64,000 bases of DNA from CBDDFS01 sp965227255 (GCA_965227255.1 CBDDFS010000002.1:1302001-1366000); one strand, 5' to 3'; shown: positions 17,101 to 26,133, counted from the first letter of the stretch. The notes: generated by a model not told the origin, from the letters alone. A program made the numbers and translations.

Positions 17101-17784
17101 TTACCTTCTTTCGTCAGAGATGATCTTTCCGTCCTCCAATGTGACAATCCTTCTGGCCTTATTGATCACGCGCTGGTCGTGTGTAGAAAATATAAATGTC
17201 GCCCCTTCATTCTTATTCATCTCGGCCATCAGGTCAAGCAGGTTTTCAGTTGAATGAGAATCAAGATTTGCCGTTGGCTCATCGGCCAGAATAAAACTTG
17301 GTCTGGAAGCTAGAGCCCTGGCAACGGCCACTCTTTGCTGCTGACCACCAGAAAGCTGACTTGGTTTTTTGTCAAGTTTGTCGCCCAAACCAACATGTTC
17401 CAGTAATTCAACGGCCCTTTCCGCCATTTCCTTTTTATTTTTCTTTTGAAGCAACATGATGAACTCCACATTTTCCCTTGCTGTAAGAACCGGAATGAGA
17501 TTGTAAGACTGGAAAACAAATCCAATATTGTTCATCCGGAAATCTACCATTTGGTCTTCGGAATAAGTAGATATATCCGTGCCATTGATCTGAACGAAAC
17601 CTTCAGTTGGATTATCAAGTCCTCCAATGATGTTAAGAAGTGTTGTTTTTCCAGATCCTGAAGGCCCTACGATGGCAGTGAATTCACCCTTTTCAATGGT
17701 AAGATCTACTCCATTCAAGGCATAAACAGGCACTTCACTTTCATGATAGATCTTGTATAATTCTTTTGTTTCAATAACACTCAT
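17101..17784 (-). CDS. LolD/MacB-type ABC transporter ATPase
   Basis: 227 residues with a complete ABC nucleotide-binding domain: Walker A GPSGSGKTTLLNIIGGL, Q-loop FQSYNLIPVLTA, signature LSGGQQQRVAVARALA, Walker B FILADEPTANLD and switch His in STHD. The short length and sequence style fit the LolD/MacB/FtsE subgroup, which powers mechanotransmission rather than substrate translocation through the membrane. It follows two FtsX-type permease genes, one base after the second. Confidence 0.93.
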   Translation of the reverse strand: MSVIETKELYKIYHESEVPVYALNGVDLTIEKGEFTAIVGPSGSGKTTLLNIIGGLDNPTEGFVQINGTDISTYSEDQMVDFRMNNIGFVFQSYNLIPVLTARENVEFIMLLQKKNKKEMAERAVELLEHVGLGDKLDKKPSQLSGGQQQRVAVARALASRPSFILADEPTANLDSHSTENLLDLMAEMNKNEGATFIFSTHDQRVINKARRIVTLEDGKIISDERR

Positions 17785-17785
17785 A

Positions 17786-19009
17786 TCATCCGAATTTATG
17801 TAAGGCTTCCACAGGTTTCAATCGAATTGCTTTTAGGGCAGGGTAGAGAGATCCGATTAAACATGTGATAAAAACACCTGAAATCACCTGCACATAGGTA
17901 ATTCCATGAACAAATGGGTAAAGCACATTGTCATAGCCGTACTGTTCCAGCCCTTCTGAATATGCAGAAAGATCCAATCCATTCGCTTCAAAATAATGCA
18001 TGGTGAGCCATGAAACAAGCATACCGATCGGCGCTCCAACAACAGCCAGGTAAAGAGTTTCCAGCATGATCATAGAAAAGACCCTTTTCTTATTCATTCC
18101 AACAGCCATCAACATACCTAATTCCTTGAATCTTTCCAGAACAGACATGAGCATTGTATTGATTATACCAAAGATCAAGGCGATCATTACAATGATCTGT
18201 AGAATCCAAAGGAAACTTCGTGAAGAAGTTTGAAAGAACTCAAGAGCAGGAGACAATTCTTTCCAATTTTCAATCAATAAAGTTGAATGTTCAGAAGCTA
18301 GTTTTGAGGAATAGGCTATTTCCTCTCCGTTTTTACTTGATCGCATCATCACAGCAATTTCATGATAAGAATCTCCAATACCCAGAAGACGATTCAGGTC
18401 ATCTCTTCGAACAAGAGCCGTCATATCGTTATATGTGGGCGACTTAGCATGAACAATTCCAACAACCCGAAATGCTCCTGCCACGATATCACCATTTATG
18501 TCTTGGAACGTGAGCACTACCTTTGATCGAACTTTTACTTTCAATCTCTCTGCGGTTTTGTACCCAATGACAATTGGATTTCTTTTAATCCCTTCGAAAT
18601 AGGCCCCGTCGATGATAAAAGAATCGATCTGATTCAAAGATGCCTCATTTTCAGGATCAACTCCTCTTATTCTTATACCCTGAGCCTTTCTTGGAGAACT
18701 GATCATACCGTTGCTGATGCTGCGTACTGAAATATCCTTTACTTCCTGGTTCTTCTGAAGTTCCATCAGAATATCATCGGCATTTTCAATGGTATACTTT
18801 ATTTCATAATCGGTTTTGAAATCGGGATGATGAATCTGAATATGGCTTGTTTCATATTGTATCTGTGATTTCACATAGTTGATCATGAAAGAATTCATGA
18901 ATGAGATCATAAAGATCAGTGCCCATATACCTATGGCAATAGAAAAGATCACGGTCAAACTTCGACCGCGGTTTCTCCAGATATTTCGCCAGCTGATCAA
19001 TGGAATCAT
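17786..19009 (-). CDS. FtsX/LolC-type ABC permease (intact)
   Basis: 407 residues with the MacB/FtsX layout: an N-terminal membrane segment after ISWRNIWRNRGRSLTV, a large periplasmic MacB-PCD domain (about 45-235), and three C-terminal membrane segments around 270-395 (IIVMIALIFGIINTMLMSVL, then ELGMLMAVGMNKKRVFSM). It is the partner of the LolD-like ATPase. The start overlaps the previous permease gene by 4 bases. It is the full-length paralogue against which the broken neighbour can be judged. Confidence 0.9.
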   Translation of the reverse strand: MIPLISWRNIWRNRGRSLTVIFSIAIGIWALIFMISFMNSFMINYVKSQIQYETSHIQIHHPDFKTDYEIKYTIENADDILMELQKNQEVKDISVRSISNGMISSPRKAQGIRIRGVDPENEASLNQIDSFIIDGAYFEGIKRNPIVIGYKTAERLKVKVRSKVVLTFQDINGDIVAGAFRVVGIVHAKSPTYNDMTALVRRDDLNRLLGIGDSYHEIAVMMRSSKNGEEIAYSSKLASEHSTLLIENWKELSPALEFFQTSSRSFLWILQIIVMIALIFGIINTMLMSVLERFKELGMLMAVGMNKKRVFSMIMLETLYLAVVGAPIGMLVSWLTMHYFEANGLDLSAYSEGLEQYGYDNVLYPFVHGITYVQVISGVFITCLIGSLYPALKAIRLKPVEALHKFG

Positions 19010-19536
19010 GATCTCAATGCTTTAATAAGTTTAAGACGGAATATTACCCAGAGAGGATATGCTCCCAGGAAAATAGTCATCAGAAAAATAATCCAGGCCT
19101 GAGAATAAAAGATCGAAGGGTCCATTGAGAAAAGATATACCGGTTCAACTCCGAATTCTTCAAATATTTCAGGATCACTCATTTCTATAGGATTGAAGTA
19201 CAAATAAGTGATGATCGGCATGCTGATGATTATACCCACAAAAGTGCCCAGAGTGCTGAGCATTAGGAATTCGAGGAATACCATAGTCTGCATGCGAATC
19301 TTTTTCAATCCTACGGCCATCATCAGACCGAACTCATACATTCGTTCCCTGGTCATCATCAAGAATGTTCCGAACATTCCAAATCCGATTACGAGATATA
19401 AAATGGCCAGCATGATCTGCCCGCTTACATTGTCCAATTCAATGCCTTGAAGTAATTCCGGCATCATGAATTTCCAGTCCACCGATTCCATATTGAATTG
19501 ACTCAACTGGGGATTCAGAGATTGTACGACCAACAT
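19006..19536 (-). pseudogene. FtsX-type permease, C-terminal part after a frame break
   Basis: 176 residues from an internal ATG, carrying the last three membrane segments of an FtsX/LolC permease (MLAILYLVIGFGMFGTFLMM, then EFGLMMAVGLKKIRMQ). It lacks the first membrane segment and the periplasmic domain, which are encoded just upstream in another frame (19544-20218). Reading back from its ATG in this frame gives Ser-Glu-Asn-Ala immediately before it, with no signal or anchor. Alone it could not be a normal subunit. Together the two pieces make about 405 residues, matching the 407-residue paralogue next door. Confidence 0.75.
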
Positions 19537-19543
19537 CGCATTC

Positions 19544-20218
19544 TCAGAATTGTCCTACTTCCAGAGTATAATCAGTGAGTAGTCCATAAGAATCATAAAG
19601 ATGCCTTGCCTGCTCAATCGGAATATAGATCATTCGGTTATTCTGCTCAGCAATGGGAAATTTTACTATTCCTTTTACGGGGTAAATTCCGGCCGCATTG
19701 GCTCCGTGATAGCCCTGGCCAAGCAAAACCACGCTATCGCCAATACCGACTTTCAGATAGCTTGCCAGTCCTTCAGCAATCATAATGGCATTGTCCTCAC
19801 TTTGCAGGAATTCCCCATCAACGAGTTTCTTACGCAGATTTGTCAGATGATCTTCTCTTTCAGGTTCAATTCCCAAGACCATTCCTCCCTTTGTCTGCAA
19901 CTTGTGAGAAGCCAACGCGAATGATTCTATTCTAGGAATGATGTTGATGATTCTTTCGTCCGACTGTAAAATTTCAAGGACGCTATCGTTCACCCTGAAA
20001 CTTTCATCGAGTGTTTTGTCTTCCCAATAGCCCTTCTTGTGAACCTGAATATGACCTGTATAGAAACTCAAGGCATTGCTGATCATTCTTTCGTATGAAC
20101 CGAGCTGAGCGGATCTCATTACACATGATAAGAGTACAGCAAAGGCTATGCTGATCAGCGTTATGTAGGAGCGCTTTTTATTTCTCCAGATATTTCTCCA
20201 TGCAAGCCGAGCAATCAT
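19544..20218 (-). pseudogene. FtsX-type permease, N-terminal part before a frame break
   Basis: 224 residues: the N-terminal membrane segment (IARLAWRNIWRNKKRSYITL start) and the periplasmic MacB-PCD domain. It ends at a TGA directly after TYTLEVGQF. The downstream frame continues the same family without loss. Removal of a single base in the run CAATTCTGAG at about 19544-19553 (minus strand) restores one reading frame. Either this is a true inactivating mutation or a sequencing/assembly error. The gene sits between the LolA-like gene (stop immediately upstream of its ATG) and the intact permease. Confidence 0.75.
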
Positions 20219-20968
20219 TTACCTCACTCTTTTCATGTTTTGAAGAGAGAAGAAACTGTCTTCGATCTCAATATCGAATTCTAATTTGTTGTAAACAAAA
20301 ACAGTTCTCTGTTTCGGATTCTCGGCGGGAATCATATCCAGTTTGGTGGGAATGAGTCGGCCACCCATCATTTTGACCTCTGAGCCAATCATGGTATTTA
20401 CCAGAAATTCGTCTTCGTCGTAATATTTTACCTGAAGTTGCAGGTATTCTTTCTTTGAAATGCATGATACTATTCTGCCCCAAACAACGGGTGCATCCGG
20501 CTTGGGAATAAGCTCTATCATGAAGCAATCATAACCCTCTATTGTTGTGTCTTTCAGTATTTTATGAGTGTAATCATTGACAATGGAAGACTGTTTAACC
20601 AAGTCATCGTTGGTAAAATCCGAGCCCATCCAAGACTGCATCATCATGCTTGGTGGTAATTTAATTACCCTCTCTATCGACGGTTGCCAGTTCCAGATCT
20701 CTTTGTCTCTCATTAGGGTGGCCATGCCTTTGTCTCTGGGCGGCGCAGTGATCAAAACAAGACTTCTTTTCGTTCCAAGAGACCACATTTTCATATTAAT
20801 CTCTCTGGTCCAGTCTGACCGAACGATCTTCATAACGGCCTCTCCATAACTGGAAAGTCCCCTCATCTTTTCATCGGCTTTTTTCACGATTTCAATGGCT
20901 TCCTGAGAATAGGAATATTGAATTATTAAAAATGAAAATGCCAGTAGAAAACCCTTAATAAAGCTCAT
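20219..20968 (-). CDS. LolA-like outer membrane lipoprotein-sorting protein
   Basis: 249 residues with a signal peptide (cleaved near SYS-QEA). The body matches the LolA-like family PF17131 (outer membrane lipoprotein-sorting protein), with KADEKMRGLSSYGEAVMKI, KGMATLMRDKEIWNWQPS, and MMMQSWMGSDFTNDDLVK. These periplasmic half-barrel proteins carry lipids or lipoproteins. It is the first gene of the export operon with two FtsX permeases, a LolD ATPase and an outer-membrane protein. I prefer the ATG at 20968. A TTG seven codons upstream lies in the promoter box. Confidence 0.88.
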   Translation of the reverse strand: MSFIKGFLLAFSFLIIQYSYSQEAIEIVKKADEKMRGLSSYGEAVMKIVRSDWTREINMKMWSLGTKRSLVLITAPPRDKGMATLMRDKEIWNWQPSIERVIKLPPSMMMQSWMGSDFTNDDLVKQSSIVNDYTHKILKDTTIEGYDCFMIELIPKPDAPVVWGRIVSCISKKEYLQLQVKYYDEDEFLVNTMIGSEVKMMGGRLIPTKLDMIPAENPKQRTVFVYNKLEFDIEIEDSFFSLQNMKRVR

Positions 20969-20986
20969 AAAACAATGAATTGCCCT

Positions 20987-20994
20987 CAAATATA
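20987..20994 (-). promoter_or_regulatory. Bacteroidota -7 box for the LolA/FtsX/ABC operon
   Basis: The minus strand reads TATATTTG, an exact match 18 bases before the ATG at 20968. It is the only promoter box seen upstream of the five genes. Confidence 0.45.
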
Positions 20995-21038
20995 CCTATG
21001 GAAGTCGAACTAAAAAGGAGAAAGGCTAATTGTTTTAT

Positions 21039-21046
21039 TATTTTTG
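21039..21046 (+). promoter_or_regulatory. Bacteroidota -7 box for the LPP20-type gene
   Basis: TATTTTTG is an exact match, 6 bases before the ATG at 21053. An in-frame TTG at 21044 is part of this box and is therefore unlikely to be the start. Confidence 0.45.
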
Positions 21047-21052
21047 GAAATC

Positions 21053-22471
21053 ATGAGATCAATTCGAATCCTTCAAAGCATATTTCCTTATCTGATTCTT
21101 ATTAAACTGGTCCTGATCAGTTCTTGTTCAGTTTCCCAAAAATCTTCGAAAAAGAAGAAGAATAAAGGAAATGAAAAACCGGAATGGGTCATGAGCCGTC
21201 CGGTTGACAAGAGTTACTATCAGGGTATTGGTGTTGCCATGGTAAATACCTATACCCAGGGTCATGTAGAGGATGCGAAGAAAAAGGCGCTTAACGATCT
21301 CACTTCTGAGATATCGGTCACTGTGAAGAGCACTACCTTGATGCAACAGGTTGAGACCAATTCTGAGTTGAATGATATGTACCAGAATCTCACCAAGGTG
21401 AGCACTGAAAACGATATTGAAGGGTACGAGCTTGTCGATTCATGGGGCGATGAAAAGGAATACTGGGTTTATTATCGATTGAGCAAGTCGCTGTATAAAG
21501 CCAATAAAATGAGAAAGCTCGATCGGGCCAAGAATGTGGCGAGCCAGTTTTATAATTCAGGAAAGCAATCTCTCAGAAACGCCGAGGTTGGAAGAGCTTA
21601 TCAGGACTTTGTTAAAGGACTTGCATCTTTGAGAGATTACATAGATGCTGAGATCACAATAAATACGGATAAAGGCGAGGAATACCTCGTTGATGCTCTT
21701 ATGTCTGAGCTGATCGCATTGAACCGTGAACTTAAAATCCTTACCAGCGTGAAGGATCTTGATGTGAGAATTGCAAGACCTGTAGAGGAAGAAATTGAAA
21801 CCACAGTATGGTATCAATCCATGGCAGTTTCGATTCCTTTGAAACCATATTTCAGCACCGGTAGTGGAGATGTACCGAATTCTTTCAAAACCAATGTTTC
21901 AGGTAAAGGGAGTTTTAAAATTCAGAAAGTCACGGGTGGACAAAATCTACAAGTATTGGAGGTTTCGCCTGATATTGAAGGCATGACAGCGGAAGAAGAA
22001 GGCATGGATCTCATGTCACGTCTTATTCGTCTCAAGACAGGTGTTCCTTCGGCCAAAATCAATATCAAGGCAACAAAGATTACAGCCTATTTCGAAAGCG
22101 ATGTTCAGATACTTGGCAAGAAGGAGCAGAGTTCTTCCATTGCCAGAAATGTAAAGCAGAAACTTAGCGAAGAAGCATATCTCTTTACCGATGACAAGGA
22201 TAAAGCTGAAGTTATTGTAAAGCTGACCTATGTGGGAAAACAGGGCGAAGAATTTCCGCTTAAGAATAAAACTCTCTTTACCAGCTTCGTTGATATGTAC
22301 ATTACGGTAAAAGACGGTAGCTCCGGAAATGAGGTCTTTAATAAAGGTTTCTCAGATGAAAAAGGTTCGCGTGCCGGAGGCTATGACAAGGCCTACTCAG
22401 CGGCGGAAGAAGCAGCCCTAGAGAGATTCGAAAAAGAATTGATGCCTGAGATCGGTAATTTAAATCTCTGA
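21053..22471 (+). CDS. LPP20 family lipoprotein
   Basis: 472 residues with a lipoprotein signal (LVLISSC lipobox near residue 25) followed by a lysine/serine linker. The region after it, PEWVMSRPVDKSYYQGIGVA and the later KALNDLTSEISVTVKS, fits the LPP20/FlgP-like family of outer-membrane-associated lipoproteins. The second half is beta-rich and repeats the theme of a domain probed by stress or envelope factors, but no catalytic motif is visible. It is transcribed away from the LolA-like export operon, from a shared 84-base divergent gap, so a functional link to lipoprotein handling is possible but unproven. Confidence 0.7.
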   Translation: MRSIRILQSIFPYLILIKLVLISSCSVSQKSSKKKKNKGNEKPEWVMSRPVDKSYYQGIGVAMVNTYTQGHVEDAKKKALNDLTSEISVTVKSTTLMQQVETNSELNDMYQNLTKVSTENDIEGYELVDSWGDEKEYWVYYRLSKSLYKANKMRKLDRAKNVASQFYNSGKQSLRNAEVGRAYQDFVKGLASLRDYIDAEITINTDKGEEYLVDALMSELIALNRELKILTSVKDLDVRIARPVEEEIETTVWYQSMAVSIPLKPYFSTGSGDVPNSFKTNVSGKGSFKIQKVTGGQNLQVLEVSPDIEGMTAEEEGMDLMSRLIRLKTGVPSAKINIKATKITAYFESDVQILGKKEQSSSIARNVKQKLSEEAYLFTDDKDKAEVIVKLTYVGKQGEEFPLKNKTLFTSFVDMYITVKDGSSGNEVFNKGFSDEKGSRAGGYDKAYSAAEEAALERFEKELMPEIGNLNL

Positions 22472-22480
22472 TATATAAAC

Positions 22481-23140
22481 TTATTCTTTCAGTGTAAGGG
22501 ATATGGGTGGAAGTTCTCGTATCGTATTATCAGGCATTCGAGCTTTGATATCCCAGAAATGGACTTTTTGTCCAACCGGAATTGTTCTGATCATATCAAT
22601 CACCTCCTTTGTGATTGAATTTCCTGTGACATCCTTGGTATAAATGTCCATGGCTGAAGACTTTGTTTCAAACTTATAGCTTATCACCTCAACGCTCATG
22701 TCGTAATCATAGCAATGAAATTCGGTATTTAATTCTTTGGCCTTAAGTAATTCAGATTTTTCAATGGAAGATGATCCGGTTCTTCCTGCCACGTAAACCA
22801 ATGGATCGGGTATTCTCTTAACACGATGTTTGATCGTATCTAACCAAAGTATTCCATTCTCTTCTTTAATTCCAACGAAAAGAGACATCTCATAACCGGA
22901 ACTTTTATCCATTCTTACGATATATCTGCAATCATCCTCTGTCGAAATAATATCTCCTTTGTCGGAACTCACTCTAACGTCCTCACATTCATGATTTTCG
23001 ACAACCACTTTGATCGGATTGTCGATTCCTCTTATAAACACATTTAATTTGGTTTTGGAAAAGGACACCTCCTGAGAATACAACATTCCTGAACAATAAA
23101 AATGAAGAGTCAAAAGGACGATATTTCTGAAGAACCTCAT
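22481..23140 (-). CDS. Secreted protein resembling the GldM C-terminal domains (second of tandem pair)
   Basis: 219 residues with a signal peptide (near LYS-QEV). The body looks like the periplasmic D3/D4 part of the gliding/T9SS motor protein GldM: LNVFIRGIDNPIKVVV at the start, TIKHRVKRIPDPLVYVAGR in the middle, and KVHFWDIKARMPDNTIREL near the end. GldM itself is about twice as long and begins with a transmembrane helix, which is absent here. Two cysteines about 20 residues apart (HEC and DDC) are shared with the neighbour and could form a disulfide. It is adjacent, with no gap, to the paralogue at 23141. Confidence 0.65.
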   Translation of the reverse strand: MRFFRNIVLLTLHFYCSGMLYSQEVSFSKTKLNVFIRGIDNPIKVVVENHECEDVRVSSDKGDIISTEDDCRYIVRMDKSSGYEMSLFVGIKEENGILWLDTIKHRVKRIPDPLVYVAGRTGSSSIEKSELLKAKELNTEFHCYDYDMSVEVISYKFETKSSAMDIYTKDVTGNSITKEVIDMIRTIPVGQKVHFWDIKARMPDNTIRELPPISLTLKE

Positions 23141-23794
23141 TTATTTCAGGGTTATTTGAATTGAATTGGGTTGCCAGCAGAACTCTTCGTCTTTCTTTGT
23201 TTTGATTTCTGTGAAATAGACAATGTCATCCTTTTGCAGTTTCTTAAATTCAGTTTTCAGCTCGTCATCAATTCTGGCCCCCTCAACATTTCGCTCGTAA
23301 GTCACTTTTTTATTTCGTCTTATTTCTACATGAAATGATCTTACGTCAAATTGAACATTGGGTCCACAATTGATCCACATCGTAGAAACTTTATATGCCG
23401 CCAGAATCCTATTTTTCTCAATGGAGTCTTGGTCAAACACACCAGCAATATAAGGTCCAGGTGTGGGTAAGTGCTTTATTCTGTGTTCTAGTGTATCAAT
23501 CCAGTTTATGGAATTACCATTCTTTACTCCGACAAAAATTTTCGTTGAATTGATTGAGCAATCTTCAATCTTGTATTTATAGGAGCAATCTTCTTCGCTT
23601 TTTTCAATTTTACCGTGTTCAGCTTTTACAAGTATTTCACTGCACCTGTGATTCTCCACCGCCACGCTAACTGGATTCTCTATTCCCTGATATAATACAT
23701 TCATACCTTCTCGTTCAACGCTAACGCTTTGCGAAAAAGTAAATGCTGAATAAAAGATCGAAATCAGCCAAAAGTATAAGTGTAGAATTCTCAC
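23141..23794 (-). CDS. Secreted protein resembling the GldM C-terminal domains (first of tandem pair)
   Basis: 217 residues from a GTG start with a signal peptide (cleavage near FTFS-QSV). It is clearly homologous along its length to the product of the next gene: MNVLYQGIENPVSVAVENH, then the HRC and EDC cysteines, FVGVKNGNSINWIDTLEHR, and the IKHLPTPGPYIAG hinge that corresponds to the conserved VKRIPDP of GldM. The most divergent portion is the last third. The pair probably arose by tandem duplication. Function is unknown; periplasmic or surface association with a T9SS/gliding apparatus is inference. Confidence 0.6.
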   Translation of the reverse strand: MRILHLYFWLISIFYSAFTFSQSVSVEREGMNVLYQGIENPVSVAVENHRCSEILVKAEHGKIEKSEEDCSYKYKIEDCSINSTKIFVGVKNGNSINWIDTLEHRIKHLPTPGPYIAGVFDQDSIEKNRILAAYKVSTMWINCGPNVQFDVRSFHVEIRRNKKVTYERNVEGARIDDELKTEFKKLQKDDIVYFTEIKTKKDEEFCWQPNSIQITLK

Positions 23795-23883
23795 TTTGGA
23801 TTGAGTTAATTGCAGACGTAAAAACCTTTATAACAAACTTCGAATTTTGCCTTAATATTATCCATGACGTGCCATAAGGTGTT

Positions 23884-23956
23884 TTGATTGAGCCATTTGT
23901 TTATTGGTTTATTGGTTCATTTGGTGCCGGGATTAAATCTACAATCTCCGAATTCT
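23884..23956. repeat. Octamer array followed by short heptamer stretch
   Basis: Five octamers in constant phase fill 23884-23923 (units such as TTTATTGG twice and TTCATTTG). After a short break, 23936-23956 reads as three 7-base words (AATCTAC, AATCTCC, GAATTCT). The array lies in the 219-base gap between the divergent GldM-C-like and T9SS cargo genes, just upstream of the promoter of the latter. Confidence 0.6.
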
Positions 23957-23959
23957 TAG

Positions 23960-23991
23960 TTTGACTTTGCCATTCAATATAGCTATCTTTG
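23960..23991 (+). promoter_or_regulatory. Bacteroidota promoter for the T9SS cargo gene
   Basis: TTTG at 23960-23963 and TATCTTTG at 23984-23991 are 20 bases apart, matching the -33/-7 arrangement of the phylum. The ATG at 24014 is 22 bases further on. Confidence 0.6.
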
Positions 23992-24013
23992 GTATACGCG
24001 ATATAGTTAGCCT

Positions 24014-26131
24014 ATGAGAAACTTTACCAGGTGCATCCTTATCATATGTGCCTTACTTTTCTTAAACATAAAACATATCAGATCTCAGAACTTAGAATTC
24101 GCCAGGAATTTTGGAGGTGTATTCCAGGACAGGGGTCATGATATGGTAAGGGACGGACAAGGAAATTTCTTGATCACGGGTTCATTTGATGGTACTGCAG
24201 ATTTTGACCCTACGACGGGTGTTTTTAATCTTTCAGCCCACGGTGCTGGCTCAGTTAGTAACCCCGATGTTTTTATCGCGAAATATGATACTTCCGGAAT
24301 GCTTCTTTGGGCTCGTTCGTTCGGCGGAAATGGAGCGGATGAGGGTAACTTTATTGATCTTGATCAGAACAGCAATATTTATGTCGTTGGTAAATTCTCA
24401 GACACTGCCGATTTTGACCCCTTCTCCGGTGTTACTTCCCATGTAGCTTCTGTATCAGGAGAACGATTTATTGCCAAATATGACGCCTTTGGAGGTCTAA
24501 TATGGGTGAGATCTTTTGAGTTCAGTGATAAGATGATTGTTGAAGATATGGAGGTGGCTTCCAATGGAGAAATCTATCTCGCGGGAAACTATACGGATTC
24601 TGTGGATTTTCAGCCCTTTCAGTTCATATTTGAGAAGAGATATACGTCTGGACTTTTTGATAAAAATGGCTTTTTAGTAAAGTATAGCAAATTCGGACTC
24701 TTCTCCTGGATGGTTGAATTTGATGGTTCGCAGGAGAATTCATGTAATTCCATCTTTATCAAGGACAGCAGTGAGGTGTATGTCACCGGCCACATTGATG
24801 ACTCCGTTGACTTTGATCCGGATACGGGACAATTCATACTGGGCAGAGATCCAATTTATCAACCCGATCTATTTGTCGCAAAATACGAATCGAATTCAAA
24901 ATTTGTGAATGCCTGGACAGCAGGATCCAATCACTATGACAGAGGAAGCAGGATAAAGATACTTGATGGAAATATTTATCTCAGCGGAATGTATTCAACC
25001 GATGTGGATTTTGACTTTGGTTCCGACACTATGTATTGTGCACCGGCTCCCAATATCTATTATTATACAGATCAGTTCATTGCCAAATATGACATGAACA
25101 TGAATGTTGAATGGGTGAATTGTGCCATTTCAACTCATTTGCTCGACTTCGAGATGACAGATTTCGATATTGATGCGGAAAAGAGTGTTTATGTGACTGG
25201 AATATTTGCCAGCAATTTTATTGTCGCAACTTCGGATACCACATGGTCCAGATCCTCACAGGGATTGAAAGATATATTCATAGCTAAATTCGACAAGAAT
25301 GGAGTAGCTCAATGGGGAAAAAGTATTAGGAGTCCTGCAAATTTGTGGTCATCCGCAATCTATGCAAATGGAGTGGGACTGTTTTACGTTTATGGTCACC
25401 GAAGATCGTTTACAGACTTTGATCTTTCACCAGATACACACATCGTTGGAAACTCCTCTTTGCATGGCGATTTGTTCATTGTCAAATATTCACCTTGTGA
25501 AGATTATCGCGTTTCGTATCGAGATACGTTTTGTTATAATGGTGAATACACCTTTCCCGATGGTTTGACGGTTTCATGGACTACTAACCATACATCGTAC
25601 TTTACCAATGCATCGGGTTGCGATAGTCTTATTACTGTATATGCGGTTAAGAGGTCAACACCAATTGGAAATAGTGTTCAAAACAAGGACGGATATTTAT
25701 ACTACACGAACAAAAACACAAGTCCTGTTCAATGGTATAACTGTGATTCAAATTCAGTGATTCAAGGTGCAACAGATTCTATTTACACACCCACGGTAAA
25801 TGGACTTTATGCACTCATTTATGATGATGACGGTTGTTTGGATACTACACTTTGCCACCGGGTCGCCTGGTTGGGACTGACAAATGAAGAAAGCCCTGAA
25901 CGTATTAAGATATATCCCAATCCGGCAAATGAATTTATCCGGATCGAATCAAGTTTAAATGATCAGATTGAAATCTCAATTTATAACCTGACAGGAGGTT
26001 TACTGGTCAATGTAGACAAGACCGGGAAAGCTCATATGATCAAAATATCGGAATTTCCAGCCGGTAATTTCGTTATGGTCATCAGGTCTGAAGGTTACAT
26101 TGAAAGAAAGATGTTCTCCATTCAGCGTTAA
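24014..26131 (+). CDS. Secreted SBBP-like repeat protein with T9SS type A sorting domain
   Basis: 705 residues. A signal peptide ends near IRS-QNL. Residues 30-500 hold repeated beta-propeller-like units with the pattern DxxGNxYVxGxFxxTxDFDP and FIAKYDxxGxxxWxxSFG (SBBP-type repeats, about eight visible). Residues 500-625 form a separate beta domain with several cysteines (DTFCYNGEYTFPDG, ASGCDSLIT). The last 70 residues are a T9SS type A sorting domain: RIKIYPNPANEFIRIE, then SIYNLTGGLLVNV and a final basic SIQR. The protein should be exported through the outer membrane by T9SS and attached to or shed from the surface. Confidence 0.88.
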   Translation: MRNFTRCILIICALLFLNIKHIRSQNLEFARNFGGVFQDRGHDMVRDGQGNFLITGSFDGTADFDPTTGVFNLSAHGAGSVSNPDVFIAKYDTSGMLLWARSFGGNGADEGNFIDLDQNSNIYVVGKFSDTADFDPFSGVTSHVASVSGERFIAKYDAFGGLIWVRSFEFSDKMIVEDMEVASNGEIYLAGNYTDSVDFQPFQFIFEKRYTSGLFDKNGFLVKYSKFGLFSWMVEFDGSQENSCNSIFIKDSSEVYVTGHIDDSVDFDPDTGQFILGRDPIYQPDLFVAKYESNSKFVNAWTAGSNHYDRGSRIKILDGNIYLSGMYSTDVDFDFGSDTMYCAPAPNIYYYTDQFIAKYDMNMNVEWVNCAISTHLLDFEMTDFDIDAEKSVYVTGIFASNFIVATSDTTWSRSSQGLKDIFIAKFDKNGVAQWGKSIRSPANLWSSAIYANGVGLFYVYGHRRSFTDFDLSPDTHIVGNSSLHGDLFIVKYSPCEDYRVSYRDTFCYNGEYTFPDGLTVSWTTNHTSYFTNASGCDSLITVYAVKRSTPIGNSVQNKDGYLYYTNKNTSPVQWYNCDSNSVIQGATDSIYTPTVNGLYALIYDDDGCLDTTLCHRVAWLGLTNEESPERIKIYPNPANEFIRIESSLNDQIEISIYNLTGGLLVNVDKTGKAHMIKISEFPAGNFVMVIRSEGYIERKMFSIQR

Positions 26132-26133
26132 TG

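Noticed and set aside
19530..19556. Possible programmed +1 frameshift in the split FtsX permease (TTC TGA resembles the prfB arrangement of a codon before TGA)
   Set aside because: The slip would pair the UUC tRNA with UCU, which is poor. No Shine-Dalgarno-like stimulator is seen and the paralogue next door needs no shift, so mutation or sequencing error is more likely.
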